Origin: Pseudomonadota bacterium
GTDB taxonomy: Bacteria > Pseudomonadota > Alphaproteobacteria > Rhodobacterales > Rhodobacteraceae
DNA: 29,026 bases
Direction: 5' to 3'
Assembly: GCA_027592105.1 (NCBI GenBank)
Contig: JAQCLA010000006.1
Span: forward strand, 1-29,026
Shown here: piece after piece, positions 1 to 8,331 of the stretch
Layout: each line of letters starts with the position of its first letter
Position numbering within the stretch: position 1 is the stretch's first letter
Notes under the pieces: model-generated
Database searches by the model: none
What the model was told of the DNA's origin: nothing
Seen by the model: the letters and a program-made list of their open reading frames with translations, nothing else
Translations under genes and position numbers: made by a program

Positions 1-2830
1 CCTGCGTATTGCGCTGGCCATTGGCATTCAGCCCCTCGGCAAGTGCGTAACAGCCATCGGGCAGAACCGAACCATCGAGCGTTTCCAGCCCAACCAGTTT
101 CCAGCGGTTGGGATCGCGCATATGCGCCCGCTCTTGCGCGCGCTTTCCCAGATAGTCCGACTTCTTTTTCGAAATCGCCCAATCCAGCCCTAGGTCCTGC
201 GGGATCACCGTGCCGTCGGTTTCATCGCCGATCATGATGAAGCCCTTCTCGGCGCGCATCACATGCAGCGCTTCGGTGCCATAAGGCGTGGCGCCAAACT
301 CCGCCCCTGCGGTTAAGAGCGCATCCCAAAAGGCGCGGCCCTGCGCAGCGGGAACGGCCACTTCGAAAGACAATTCACCCGAGAAAGAAATGCGGAAAGC
401 GCGCGCATCAAAGCCGCCGATCCGCCCTTCGGCCCAGCCCATAAAAGGCAGCGCGTCATTGGACAGGTCGAAATCCGTCCCAAGCTTTTCCAAAACCGCA
501 CGTGCTTTCGGCCCAACAACAGCGATCTGCGCCCATTGTTCGGTCACATTGGCGGTATAGACCTGCCAATCCCACCATTCGCATTGCAGCCAATCCTCCA
601 TATGCGCATGGATGCGATCCGCTCCGCCCGTGGTGGTATGAACAAGGAATGTATCGTCAGACAGCCGCGCGACGACACCATCATCCATCAAGAAGCCGTT
701 TTCACTGCACATCAGCCCGTAGCGGCACTTGCCCGGTGCAAGGCTGCTCATCATATTCGTGTAGAGCATGTCGAGGAAACGGCCCGCATCCGGCCCTTTG
801 ACGATGATCTTTCCCAAAGTCGAGGCATCGAGCAGACCAAGACTATTGCGCGTCGCCAAGATCTCGCGGTTCACCGCATCGCGGTGGCTTTCGCCCTTTT
901 TCGGAAAACAATAAGGCCTGCGCCAATATCCAACCGGTTCCCAATGCGCGTCATTGGCGTCGTGCCAGTCTTGGATCGGGGTCCGACGCAGCGGTTGGAA
1001 AATCGCACCGCGCGCCTCACCGCCGATCGCCCCCATCGAGATGGGCGTGTAAGGCGGGCGGAAAGTGGTCGTCCCCACATGCGGAATGTCTTCATCCAAT
1101 GCCTGAGCAAGAACCGCCAGACCATTGATATTGCTTAGCTTGCCCTGATCCGTCGCCATGCCAAGCGTGGTATAGCGCTTGGTGTGTTCGACACTTTCAT
1201 AGCCCTCGCGCGCGGCCAGCTGCACATCCGAGACCTTCACGTCATTCTGGAAATCCAGCCACATCTTGGCGCGTTTCTTGACCCCCGCCGCCGCGGGCAT
1301 GACCCAAACCGGCTGCATCGGCGCCTCGGCGGCAGCTCCGGCCACAGGCGCGTTGCCAGCCGCTTTTCCATACTCGGCCATGACCTTACCAACCGATGTT
1401 GTCGCATTTGACATCGTGTCGGCGGCCAAAAGCGCACCATCGGCAGCACCGGCGCAAATCACGAAGCCTTGACCATTTTGATCGGTGGGCGGGCGGTCAT
1501 GATCGGGACGGAAAAACGCGCCGTCGTGTTCCCAGATCAGCTTGCCACCGCAATGCGACCACAGATGCACCACCGGCGACCAACCGCCCGACATGGCGAC
1601 CGCGTCGCAGACGACATCCTCGATCACCTCACCCTTGCCATCTTGCGCGCAAAGCTGCACCGCAACCACGCCGCGCAGGCCTTTGACATTGGCAATCCCC
1701 ATGCCGGTCAGCACCCGCAGACCGCGCGCGCGCGCCTCTTGCACCAAGGGGCCGTCGGCCTCAGCCCGGGCATCGACGATGCAGGGAACTGACAGTCCCG
1801 CCTGATGCAGCGCCAGAGCCGTACGATAGGCATCATCATTATTGGTCACGACAACAGTGCGCTGGCCCGGTGCAACACCCCAGTTGACCACATAGTCGCG
1901 CATCGCGGCGGCCAGCATCACGCCTGGCTTGTCATTGCCCGCGAAGCTCAAGGGTCGCTCAAGCGCACCCGTCGCCGCAATCACCCGCCCCGTGCGGATG
2001 CGCCACAAGCGATGGCGCGGGGCATCGCCCCCCGGCGCATGATCGGCCAGCCGCTCATAGGCGATGACATAGCCATGATCATAGACACCTGCCACCATGG
2101 TGCGCAGGCGCAGATCGACATTGGGCATCTGCTCAAGCGATTGCACGGCATTGGCAACCCAATCCGCCGCGCTTTGGCCATCGATCTCAACCCCATCGAC
2201 CGGCGAGCGCCCCCCCCAATGGGCGGCTTGCTCGCACAAGATCACGCGCAGGCCCGCGTGCCCCGCCTCCAAGGCGGCTTGAAGCCCGGCAATCCCGCCA
2301 CCCGCGACCACCAGATCGACATGGGCGTAGAATTGCTCATAGCGGTCGGGGTCAGAATGCTTGGGGTCAGGCGCACGGCCCAAACCCGCCGATTGGCGGA
2401 TAAACGGCTCGAAGACATGTTTCCAAAACGGACGCGGATGGATGAAGGTCTTGTAATAGAACCCCGCAGGCAACAGCCGTGGTATCAGCGCATTCACCTC
2501 GCCGATATCCCAATTCAGGCTCGGCCAATGGTTCTGGCTCGTGGCCTGCAAACCATCGAAGACTTCGGTCAGCGTCGCGCGCTGGTTGGGCTCATGGCGC
2601 GCGCCAATCCCGAGATTGACCAGCGCATTGGGCTCTTCCGCGCCGCTGGCCACCACGCCCCGTGGGCGGTGATATTTGAACGACCGCCCCATGATCATCT
2701 GACCATTGGCCATCAAAGCCGCGGCCAGCGTATCGCCCGGATGGCCCACCATCCGCTTGCCGTTGAAGGAAAACCCGATCTTGCGGCTGCGGTCGATCAA
2801 CCGGCCGCCGGTGGCAAGGCGGATGCTCAT
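1..2830 (-). CDS. soxA: Sarcosine oxidase subunit alpha, C-terminus beyond left edge
   Basis: Large subunit of heterotetrameric sarcosine oxidase, which oxidatively demethylates sarcosine to glycine and passes the methyl carbon to tetrahydrofolate as 5,10-methylene-THF with H2O2 release. About 943 codons are present. The N-terminus (MSIRLATGGRLIDRSRKIGF, then SFNGKRMVGHPGDTLAAALM and GRSFKYHRPRG) is typical of the 2Fe-2S-like N-terminal domain. A dinucleotide-binding loop (VVAGGGIAGL) lies near residue 175. The distal part should be the GcvT-like THF-binding domain. Family members are about 1000 residues, so roughly 60 residues plus the stop lie outside the window. The ATG at 2828-2830 overlaps the soxD stop as ATGA, implying translational coupling. 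The gamma subunit (soxG) would be expected next, off the left edge. I spot-checked the frame near 1-61 and around 1770-1800 and found it open. Confidence 0.93.
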   Translation of the reverse strand, partial: MSIRLATGGRLIDRSRKIGFSFNGKRMVGHPGDTLAAALMANGQMIMGRSFKYHRPRGVVASGAEEPNALVNLGIGARHEPNQRATLTEVFDGLQATSQNHWPSLNWDIGEVNALIPRLLPAGFYYKTFIHPRPFWKHVFEPFIRQSAGLGRAPDPKHSDPDRYEQFYAHVDLVVAGGGIAGLQAALEAGHAGLRVILCEQAAHWGGRSPVDGVEIDGQSAADWVANAVQSLEQMPNVDLRLRTMVAGVYDHGYVIAYERLADHAPGGDAPRHRLWRIRTGRVIAATGALERPLSFAGNDKPGVMLAAAMRDYVVNWGVAPGQRTVVVTNNDDAYRTALALHQAGLSVPCIVDARAEADGPLVQEARARGLRVLTGMGIANVKGLRGVVAVQLCAQDGKGEVIEDVVCDAVAMSGGWSPVVHLWSHCGGKLIWEHDGAFFRPDHDRPPTDQNGQGFVICAGAADGALLAADTMSNATTSVGKVMAEYGKAAGNAPVAGAAAEAPMQPVWVMPAAAGVKKRAKMWLDFQNDVKVSDVQLAAREGYESVEHTKRYTTLGMATDQGKLSNINGLAVLAQALDEDIPHVGTTTFRPPYTPISMGAIGGEARGAIFQPLRRTPIQDWHDANDAHWEPVGYWRRPYCFPKKGESHRDAVNREILATRNSLGLLDASTLGKIIVKGPDAGRFLDMLYTNMMSSLAPGKCRYGLMCSENGFLMDDGVVARLSDDTFLVHTTTGGADRIHAHMEDWLQCEWWDWQVYTANVTEQWAQIAVVGPKARAVLEKLGTDFDLSNDALPFMGWAEGRIGGFDARAFRISFSGELSFEVAVPAAQGRAFWDALLTAGAEFGATPYGTEALHVMRAEKGFIMIGDETDGTVIPQDLGLDWAISKKKSDYLGKRAQERAHMRDPNRWKLVGLETLDGSVLPDGCYALAEGLNANGQRNTQ

Positions 2831-3147
2831 GTCAGGCTCCAATCAGGGCGGCGTGCTTTGATGGCGGCGATGATATCGGCGGGCGGCTCGGTGGTTTGGG
2901 CAGGATAAGTGCCGAACACCTCCAGCGTGGCGGTGCAGCGCGCGGCCAGAAACCACTTGCCGCAGCCCATCGCATGGCGCCAGCGCTCGAAATGCACGCC
3001 CTTCACATTGGGCCGCAGGAACAAATAACCCTCGAAATCATCATCCGATGAACCGGGGCCAAAGCGCTTGAGATGCGCCTCGCCGCCTGCGGCCAGTTCG
3101 GTCTCGCAAGCCTGCACGCCGCAATAGGGGCATTGGAATGTCAGCAT
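2827..3147 (-). CDS. soxD: Sarcosine oxidase subunit delta
   Basis: Small zinc-binding subunit of heterotetrameric sarcosine oxidase, 106 aa, the usual size. It opens MLTFQCPYCGVQACETEL, showing the family CPYCG motif near the N-terminus with a further Cys at position 15; a later MGCGKWF segment carries another conserved Cys. The longer open frame continues upstream to 3345 but without family similarity, so the ATG at 3145-3147 was chosen. It lies 109 bp downstream of soxB, separated by two hairpins, and its stop overlaps the soxA start. In the complex, delta sits against alpha and coordinates zinc. The unusually long soxB-soxD spacer with strong hairpins may modulate the ratio of soxB to soxDA expression (inference). 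Confidence 0.93.
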   Translation of the reverse strand: MLTFQCPYCGVQACETELAAGGEAHLKRFGPGSSDDDFEGYLFLRPNVKGVHFERWRHAMGCGKWFLAARCTATLEVFGTYPAQTTEPPADIIAAIKARRPDWSLT

Positions 3148-3159
3148 GACCGCACCACT

Positions 3160-3228
3160 TCTTCGTTTTCCAAATATCCTCGGGGGGTGAACTGGCCAAA
3201 GGCCAGGAGGGGGGCAGACAGCCCCCCT
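3160..3228 (-). promoter_or_regulatory. Tandem hairpins with GAGGATATTTGG tail in the soxB-soxD spacer
   Basis: Two perfect inverted repeats lie between soxB and soxD. At 3208-3228, AGGGGGGC and GCCCCCCT flank a 5-nt loop. At 3192-3206, CTGGCC and GGCCAG flank a 3-nt loop. Reading in the direction of sox transcription they are followed by a second C-run (3182-3187) and GAGGATATTTGGAAAACG. The G-run could pair with either C-run, giving two exclusive folds. From memory, hairpins followed by CCGAGGATATTT recur between genes in Rhodobacteraceae. There is no U-tract, so a mRNA-stabilising or attenuating role is more likely than a plain terminator. Confidence 0.6.
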
Positions 3229-3256
3229 ATGATGCACGCCGTCAAAACCCGGCCCA

Positions 3257-4501
3257 TCAATGCGCCACCCCCGCCGCCACGCTTTCGTCGATGAAACGTC
3301 CCTCGCGGAAACGGTCCAAAGAAAACGCATCGGCCAGTGGCGCATGCCCCTTGGCCATCAACTCCGCCATCGCCCAGCCAGACCCGGGGATCGCCTTGAA
3401 CCCGCCTGTTCCCCAGCCGCAATTGACGAATACCCCCTCAACCGGCGTTTTCGAGATGATGGGCGAGCGGTCGCCGGTCATGTCCACGATCCCCCCCCAC
3501 CAGCGCAGCATCTTGAGGCGCGAGATGATCGGGAAGGTCTCGATCAGCGCGCGCACCGTCTCCTCGACATGCTGGAACGACCCGCGCTGGGTGTAGTTGT
3601 TGTAATTGTCGGCCCCGCCACCGATCACCATCTCGCCCTTGTCGGACTGGCTCATATAGCCATGCACGGTGTTGGCCATCACGACCACATCCATCACGGG
3701 CTTGATGGGTTCGGACACAAGCGCCTGCAACGCCACGCTCTCGATCGGCAGGCGGAACCCCGCCCGCTCAGCCATGACGCCGGAATGGCCGGCCACCACG
3801 ATGCCCAGCTTATCGCAGGCGATATGGCCTTTGGTCGTGTCCACACCCACCACACGGCCACCCTCACGCCGCACACCCGTCACCTCGGTCTGCTGGATGA
3901 TGTCCATGCCCATGTCTGAACAGGCCCGCGCATAGCCCCACGCCACTGCATCATGACGCGCGGTGCCGCCGCGCGGCTGCCAAAGCGCGCCCAAGACGGG
4001 GTAGCGCGGCCCGTCGATATTGATGATCGGGCAAAGCTCTTTCACCTTTTGGCGGCTGATGAACTCGGTCGTAACCCCTTGCAGCGCATTGGCATGCGCC
4101 GTGCGCTGATAGCCGCGGATCTCATGCTCGGTCTGGGCCAGCATCATGACGCCACGGGGCGAGAACATGATGTTGTAATTGAGATCTTGGCTCAGCGTCT
4201 CGTAAAGCGAGCGCGCTTTTTCATAGATCGCCGCCGAGGGATCTTGGAGGTAGTTCGACCGGATGATCGTCGTGTTGCGCCCGGTATTGCCGCCGCCCAG
4301 CCAGCCCTTTTCGATCACCGCCACATTGCGGATGCCGAAGTTCTTGCCAAGGTAATAGGCCGTAGCCAGACCATGACCGCCCGCGCCCACGATGATCACA
4401 TCGTAGCGCGCTTTCGGCACGGGGCTTTTCCAAGCACGCTCCCACCCGAGGTGATGACGCATGGCCTCTCGGGCGATGGCAAAGGCGGAATAGCGGCGCA
4501 T
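3257..4501 (-). CDS. soxB: Sarcosine oxidase subunit beta
   Basis: FAD/FMN-carrying catalytic beta subunit of heterotetrameric sarcosine oxidase, 414 aa, normal for the family. The start MRRYSAFAIAREAMRHHLGW matches the usual N-terminus. An AAGGAG Shine-Dalgarno stands nine bases upstream of the ATG, so this start is preferred over the open frame reaching to 4696. A Rossmann FAD loop DVIIVGAGGHGLATAYYLG is near residue 33-51, followed by a typical RNTTIIRSNY segment. The C-terminal FAD-contact region VNCGWGTGGFKAIPGSG is intact. It is first in the soxBDA order and divergent from ccmI. An inverted repeat in its leader (4526-4544) may be regulatory. Physiologically it feeds glycine betaine/sarcosine carbon into the THF pool. 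Confidence 0.96.
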   Translation of the reverse strand: MRRYSAFAIAREAMRHHLGWERAWKSPVPKARYDVIIVGAGGHGLATAYYLGKNFGIRNVAVIEKGWLGGGNTGRNTTIIRSNYLQDPSAAIYEKARSLYETLSQDLNYNIMFSPRGVMMLAQTEHEIRGYQRTAHANALQGVTTEFISRQKVKELCPIINIDGPRYPVLGALWQPRGGTARHDAVAWGYARACSDMGMDIIQQTEVTGVRREGGRVVGVDTTKGHIACDKLGIVVAGHSGVMAERAGFRLPIESVALQALVSEPIKPVMDVVVMANTVHGYMSQSDKGEMVIGGGADNYNNYTQRGSFQHVEETVRALIETFPIISRLKMLRWWGGIVDMTGDRSPIISKTPVEGVFVNCGWGTGGFKAIPGSGWAMAELMAKGHAPLADAFSLDRFREGRFIDESVAAGVAH

Positions 4502-4525
4502 GTCACGGCTCCTTCGAACTGCCTG

Positions 4526-4544
4526 CCACCTGTGTCGCAGGTGG
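4526..4544. promoter_or_regulatory. Inverted repeat in soxB leader
   Basis: CCACCTGTGTCGCAGGTGG is a 7-bp perfect inverted repeat with a 5-bp centre. It lies 25 bp upstream of the soxB ATG inside the 193-bp divergent soxB-ccmI region. It could be an operator, or a 5'-leader hairpin in the soxB mRNA just upstream of the Shine-Dalgarno. No dedicated regulator gene is adjacent. Confidence 0.45.
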
Positions 4545-4694
4545 TGCATGAACACGATCCTGCGCGCGACCAGTTTATCGCGAAATGCGACGCAGCCGCA
4601 CAATCTTGCACCCCTGCGGCCCGACGCCCAGTTTTCTGTCCGATCATCTGGCCTTATGTGTAGCGCAAAGGTTTGGAACAAGGGTGCGTGGCGC

Positions 4695-5930
4695 ATGGGA
4701 TTTTGGATTGCGACGGGGCTATTCTCGGGGCTGGTTGTGATGCTGCTGCTCTTGGCGGCATCGCGCCCGCAAAGGGCCGCGACACCTGCTGCCGCTTATG
4801 ATTTGCAGGTCTATCGTGACCAACTCAAAGAGGTCGAGCGCGATGTCGCCCGCGGCGTCTTGACCGAGGAGGAAGCCACCCGCACCCGCGCCGAGGTCTC
4901 GCGCCGCCTTCTCGAGGCGGACCGCGCCATGCAAGCACAAGGCACGCAGACGCAAAGCGCGGGGCGTTTCGACAAGCTGCTCATCGGTGTGGCGCTGGCG
5001 GCAAGCGTGGCGGGCAGTTTCGCGATCTATCTTCAGATCGGCGCACCCGGCTACCCCGATCTGCCGATTACCGCCCGCCTCGATCAGGTCGAGACCGCGC
5101 GCGCGGGCCGCCCCGATCAAGCCACCGCCGAGGCGCAAGTGCCCTTCCGCGAAAGCCAGCCCGCCGATCCACGCCGCGAAGCATTGGTGATCCAACTGCG
5201 CGAGGTGATGGAACAACGCCCCGACGACCCGCAAGGGCTTGCCCTTCTCGCCCAGAACGAAGCGGCGCTGGGCAATTTCCGAGCCGGTCATTTGGCACAA
5301 GCGCGCTTGATCACGGTGCTGGGCGATGCCGTGACGGGATTGGAATATATCGATCTGGCCGAGATGATGGTGCTTGCCGCAGGCGGCTATGTCAGCCCCG
5401 AAGCGGAAAGGGCGCTCTTGCGCGGGCTTGAGTTAGCACCGCGCAACGGCACGGCGCGCTACTATATCGGGCTGATGTATGCCCAACAGGGCCGCCCGGA
5501 TCTGGCGTTTCCGATCTGGCGCAACCTTTTGGCCGAATCGACCCCCGACGCGCCTTGGCTTGCCGCGATCCGCCTACAGATCGAAGACGTGGCCTTTTTG
5601 GCCGGTGTGAATGTTACCTTGGCCGAATTGCCCCAGCCAACCGCGCCGCGTGGGCCATCTGCCGCCGATATCGCCGCCGCACAGGATATGTCGGCCCAAG
5701 ATCAAGCTGCAATGATCGAAAGCATGGTGGCAGGGCTTGCCGCACGGCTCGCCACGGATGGCGGCCCGCCCGAGGAATGGGCGCGGCTGATTGGGGCGCA
5801 GATCGTTCTGGGCCGCACCGAAGAGGCGATGATGATCGCCGAAGAGGCACGCGTCACCTTTGCCGATCTGCCCGATGCCTTGGCGCTGATCGAGGCGGCT
5901 GTTGCCCCGCTTGCCGGTCGCGCACCGTGA
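4695..5930 (+). CDS. ccmI: C-type cytochrome biogenesis protein CcmI
   Basis: Membrane component of the System I heme-ligation machinery; CcmI chaperones apocytochrome c to CcmF/CcmH. The 411-aa product has the diagnostic build: an N-terminal membrane segment (MGFWIATGLFSGLVVMLLLL), a charged, coil-prone cytoplasmic loop at about 35-80, a second membrane segment at about 94-114, then a periplasmic region with TPR-like helices (for example the ARYYIGLMYAQQGRPDLAF segment). The ATG at 4695 is chosen because the family starts immediately before the first membrane helix; the frame remains open to 4500 but encodes unrelated residues. A weak AAGGG lies upstream. The stop overlaps the ruvX GTG start, a neighbour pairing I recall as common in Rhodobacteraceae. 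Confidence 0.92.
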   Translation: MGFWIATGLFSGLVVMLLLLAASRPQRAATPAAAYDLQVYRDQLKEVERDVARGVLTEEEATRTRAEVSRRLLEADRAMQAQGTQTQSAGRFDKLLIGVALAASVAGSFAIYLQIGAPGYPDLPITARLDQVETARAGRPDQATAEAQVPFRESQPADPRREALVIQLREVMEQRPDDPQGLALLAQNEAALGNFRAGHLAQARLITVLGDAVTGLEYIDLAEMMVLAAGGYVSPEAERALLRGLELAPRNGTARYYIGLMYAQQGRPDLAFPIWRNLLAESTPDAPWLAAIRLQIEDVAFLAGVNVTLAELPQPTAPRGPSAADIAAAQDMSAQDQAAMIESMVAGLAARLATDGGPPEEWARLIGAQIVLGRTEEAMMIAEEARVTFADLPDALALIEAAVAPLAGRAP

Positions 5931-6421
5931 TCTTCGACGATATCGCCGCATTTGCCGTGGCCCTGCCACAAGGCCGCGCCTTAATGGGGCTTGATCCCGG
6001 CACCAAGACGATCGGCGTCGCGGTCTCGGACCGGCTTTTGTCGGCGGCCACGCCCTTGGAAACCGTGGCGCGGGTCAAATTCACCCTTGATGCCGCGCGC
6101 TTGGCCGCGATTGCCAGCCACCGCGAGATCGGCGGCATGATCATCGGCCTGCCCGCCAATATGGATGGCAGCGAAGGACCGCGCGCCCAATCCGTACGCG
6201 GATTTGCCCGCAACTTGGCCCAAAGCGACGCCTTTCGCGACATGCCCATCGGTTTTTGGGATGAGCGGCTCAGCACGGTTGCGGCAGAAAGGGCACTTTT
6301 GGAGGCGGATACGTCACGAAAACGTCGCGCAGAGGTGATCGACGCCGTCGCAGCAGGCTATATTTTGCAAGGGGCCCTCGACCGGCTCAGGCATTTGCGG
6401 GCAGATCACCATGACCGATAA
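5927..6421 (+). CDS. ruvX: Holliday junction resolvase-like RuvX/YqgF (pre-16S rRNA nuclease)
   Basis: RNase H-fold nuclease of the YqgF/RuvX family, implicated in 16S rRNA 5'-end maturation (E. coli YqgF). The 164-aa product starts at a GTG (5927) overlapping the ccmI stop as GTGA. Family signatures are visible: RALMGLDPGTKTIGVAVSD near residues 19-37 with the first catalytic Asp, a GLPANMDGSEGPRAQSVR segment, FWDERLSTVAAE with a conserved Asp-Glu pair, and a C-terminal VIDAVAAGYILQGAL segment with the last Asp. Length and order of motifs are normal. It is embedded between ccmI and a DUF1289 gene whose ATG lies inside its 3' end, so all three are probably co-transcribed. Confidence 0.93.
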   Translation: MIFDDIAAFAVALPQGRALMGLDPGTKTIGVAVSDRLLSAATPLETVARVKFTLDAARLAAIASHREIGGMIIGLPANMDGSEGPRAQSVRGFARNLAQSDAFRDMPIGFWDERLSTVAAERALLEADTSRKRRAEVIDAVAAGYILQGALDRLRHLRADHHDR

Positions 6422-6653
6422 CATTTGGCAGCGCGACGAGATCGAAAGCCCTTGTGTCAAGATTTGCGTGGTCCATCCCGAAACGCGCACCTGTACAGGC
6501 TGTTGGCGCACGATCGACGAAATCTCGGCTTGGTCGCGGATGAGCCCGGATGCCCGCCGCACGGTAATGGCCGCCCTGCCCGAACGGCGCGCGACACTTT
6601 CAGTGCGGCGTGGTGGGCGGGCCGCACGGCTTGCCCGCGGTGGCGAAAGCTAA
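6411..6653 (+). CDS. DUF1289 domain-containing protein
   Basis: Small 80-aa protein of the DUF1289 family. The signature is an ESPCVKIC...TCTGCWRTIDEI..W stretch in the first half, with four cysteines at 15, 19, 28 and 31 (C-x3-C-x8-C-x2-C). That arrangement could bind metal, although the biochemical role is unknown to me. The Trp/Arg-rich tail is basic. Its ATG overlaps the last codons of ruvX, indicating coupled translation. Its stop overlaps by four bases the stop of the convergent gene on the minus strand, so no terminator hairpin can fit between the two transcription units without lying inside coding sequence. Confidence 0.9.
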   Translation: MTDNIWQRDEIESPCVKICVVHPETRTCTGCWRTIDEISAWSRMSPDARRTVMAALPERRATLSVRRGGRAARLARGGES

Positions 6654-7429
6654 GGCAACGAAAGCCAGTCCGCGATATCGGGCAGCACGGGGCGCAGATA
6701 GGCCATGATGCGCCCATCCGGCCCGGCCTGCGCCCCTGCGGCCCAAGGCGCGATACCATGCAGCGCCATCCGGTGCACAAGCACGCTTTGCCCCGCTTCC
6801 AAAACGATCTCGACCCGGGCGCATTGCGCAAAGCAAAGCCGCCGTGCGGCCTGATAGGCAAGGGTCACATCCAGATCGCCCCAATCCGCGGGCGCATGGC
6901 CGGAAAAACATGCCGAAAAAGCCGCGCGCATCACATGATGCGAGCCCTCATAGACCACAAGCGGCGCGGCCCCCGCCCCCGCGCCGGTCAGCGCCACCCC
7001 AAGGATGTAGCCATGCGGCTCGCGCAGATGGCGGCGTTTGTCGGGCCCTTCGGGCAAAAGCCCGTCAAGATGGGCGGCGTCGCGCGTCAGCCGGTAACGA
7101 TGCGCCGCGTCACTGTCGCCCACGTCGCGGGCGGGATAGCCGGGATAGGTCACCGAAAGCTGCGCGCGGTGCAACGCCAAGGGGCCGCAAACCGCCTGTG
7201 CAGCCGCAAGCGCGCGCCCCGCCAAGAGCGGGCCATCACCCACCCTGCCCGCTTCATCATTGTCCAGCAGATCGACACCGGCAAACCAGGTGCCGCCATG
7301 CCGCAGCCATGCGTCGCGCTTCACCGGATCGCGGATCGCGGCCAAGGCGGGTTGCATCGCCGCATCGACCCATTGGGCCATTGCATCCTCTTGCGCGAAA
7401 ACCGCAAAGCCATGATCCAGCCAACTCAT
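6650..7429 (-). CDS. Hypothetical protein with phytanoyl-CoA dioxygenase-like residues
   Basis: No named gene recognised. The 259-aa product has features of a non-heme Fe(II)/2-oxoglutarate oxygenase of the PhyH type: a H-x-D pair (AAHLDG, His120/Asp122), a distal His in LVHRMALHGIAPW (His224, with His219 as an alternative), and an Arg about 16 residues on (GRIMAYLRP, Arg240 or Arg246). A conserved-looking RRHLREPHGYILGVAL stretch follows the H-x-D. Similar proteins of unknown function occur in Rhodobacteraceae, as I recall. No signal peptide is seen. The ATG overlaps the stop of the TauE/SafE permease (ATGA), so the two are likely made together. Substrate unknown; the fold assignment is inference from motif spacing. 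Confidence 0.75.
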   Translation of the reverse strand: MSWLDHGFAVFAQEDAMAQWVDAAMQPALAAIRDPVKRDAWLRHGGTWFAGVDLLDNDEAGRVGDGPLLAGRALAAAQAVCGPLALHRAQLSVTYPGYPARDVGDSDAAHRYRLTRDAAHLDGLLPEGPDKRRHLREPHGYILGVALTGAGAGAAPLVVYEGSHHVMRAAFSACFSGHAPADWGDLDVTLAYQAARRLCFAQCARVEIVLEAGQSVLVHRMALHGIAPWAAGAQAGPDGRIMAYLRPVLPDIADWLSLP

Positions 7430-8253
7430 CCCCAGATCGCCTTGCGGATCATGTTGAGCGCCATCACCAGCACGAATAGGGCAAAGATCCGCTTGAGCCG
7501 CTTTGCATCAAGCGCATGGGCAAACCGTACCCCGACGGGGGTGGTGATTAAGGTCATCGCCACCACCACGACGAAGCCCACCAGATTAACCTGTCCAACA
7601 GTCAGCGGCGGCGGGTTGCCTCCCGATGCAGGGATCAACAAGAACGCCAGGACAGACGGGATCGCGATCACCAGCCCAAATCCGGCAGCCGTGGCAACGG
7701 CGCGATGGATCGGCACATTGTAAAGGCTCATCAACGGCACACCGAAACTGCCACCACCGATCCCCATCAATACCGACAAAAACCCAACCACCGGCCCTGT
7801 GATGGCGCGGCCAAGGCCTGTCGGCATCGTCTCGCCCAAGCGCCAATCGCTGCGGCCAAAGCCAAGGTAAAGCCCGACGATCAGCCCCAAGATACCGAAG
7901 AGCGCCATCAAGACCTCACCGCGCAGCCCACTGGCGACGAAGACACCCAACACCGCACCCGCGCCGATCCAAAAGGCCCAACCACGCAAGATCGCCCAAT
8001 CGACCGCACCGCGGCGGTGATGCCCGAAGACCGAACGCCACGATGTCGCCACGATGGTCGCCAACGAGGTCGCAAGGCAAATCTGCATCAGCCCCTCGGG
8101 CTCATATCCAAGCCCGGTAAAGGCGAAGTAGAAGGCGGGCACCAAAATGATGCCACCACCCACCCCCAGCATCCCCGCGATCACGCCGGCAAATGCGCCG
8201 ATTATCGCGACCAGGGCCAGCATGGGCAAAATCTGGCTGACATCTTCAGGCAT
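7426..8253 (-). CDS. TauE/SafE family permease (first copy)
   Basis: Integral membrane protein of the sulfite exporter TauE/SafE (DUF81) family, 275 aa. It shows about eight hydrophobic segments and the two family repeats: an early GMLGVGGGIILVPAFYF motif and a second GIGGGSFGVPLMSLYNV motif, each in the first helix pair of a half. Members export small organosulfur or carboxylate anions; the substrate cannot be read here. It starts 78 bp downstream of dusA on the same strand and overlaps the dioxygenase-like gene at its 3' end. A small CGGCG-AAAG-CGCCG hairpin (8269-8282) lies just upstream of its start. No sulfonate-degradation gene is nearby. Confidence 0.9.
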   Translation of the reverse strand: MPEDVSQILPMLALVAIIGAFAGVIAGMLGVGGGIILVPAFYFAFTGLGYEPEGLMQICLATSLATIVATSWRSVFGHHRRGAVDWAILRGWAFWIGAGAVLGVFVASGLRGEVLMALFGILGLIVGLYLGFGRSDWRLGETMPTGLGRAITGPVVGFLSVLMGIGGGSFGVPLMSLYNVPIHRAVATAAGFGLVIAIPSVLAFLLIPASGGNPPPLTVGQVNLVGFVVVVAMTLITTPVGVRFAHALDAKRLKRIFALFVLVMALNMIRKAIWG

Positions 8254-8331
8254 GATCGGCTTTCGTTTCGGCGCTTTCGCCGCTGGCTATCCAGGCGCGC
8301 AGACAAGCGAAAGCGCACATTTGGGTCATGC

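Noticed and set aside
1805..2908. 367-aa plus-strand open frame opposite soxA
   Set aside because: Shadow of soxA, which continues unbroken on the minus strand.
8269..8282. CGGCG-CTTT-CGCCG hairpin between dusA and tauE as a terminator
   Set aside because: Only a 5-bp stem and no U-tract on the transcribed strand; short GC dyads are frequent in such DNA.
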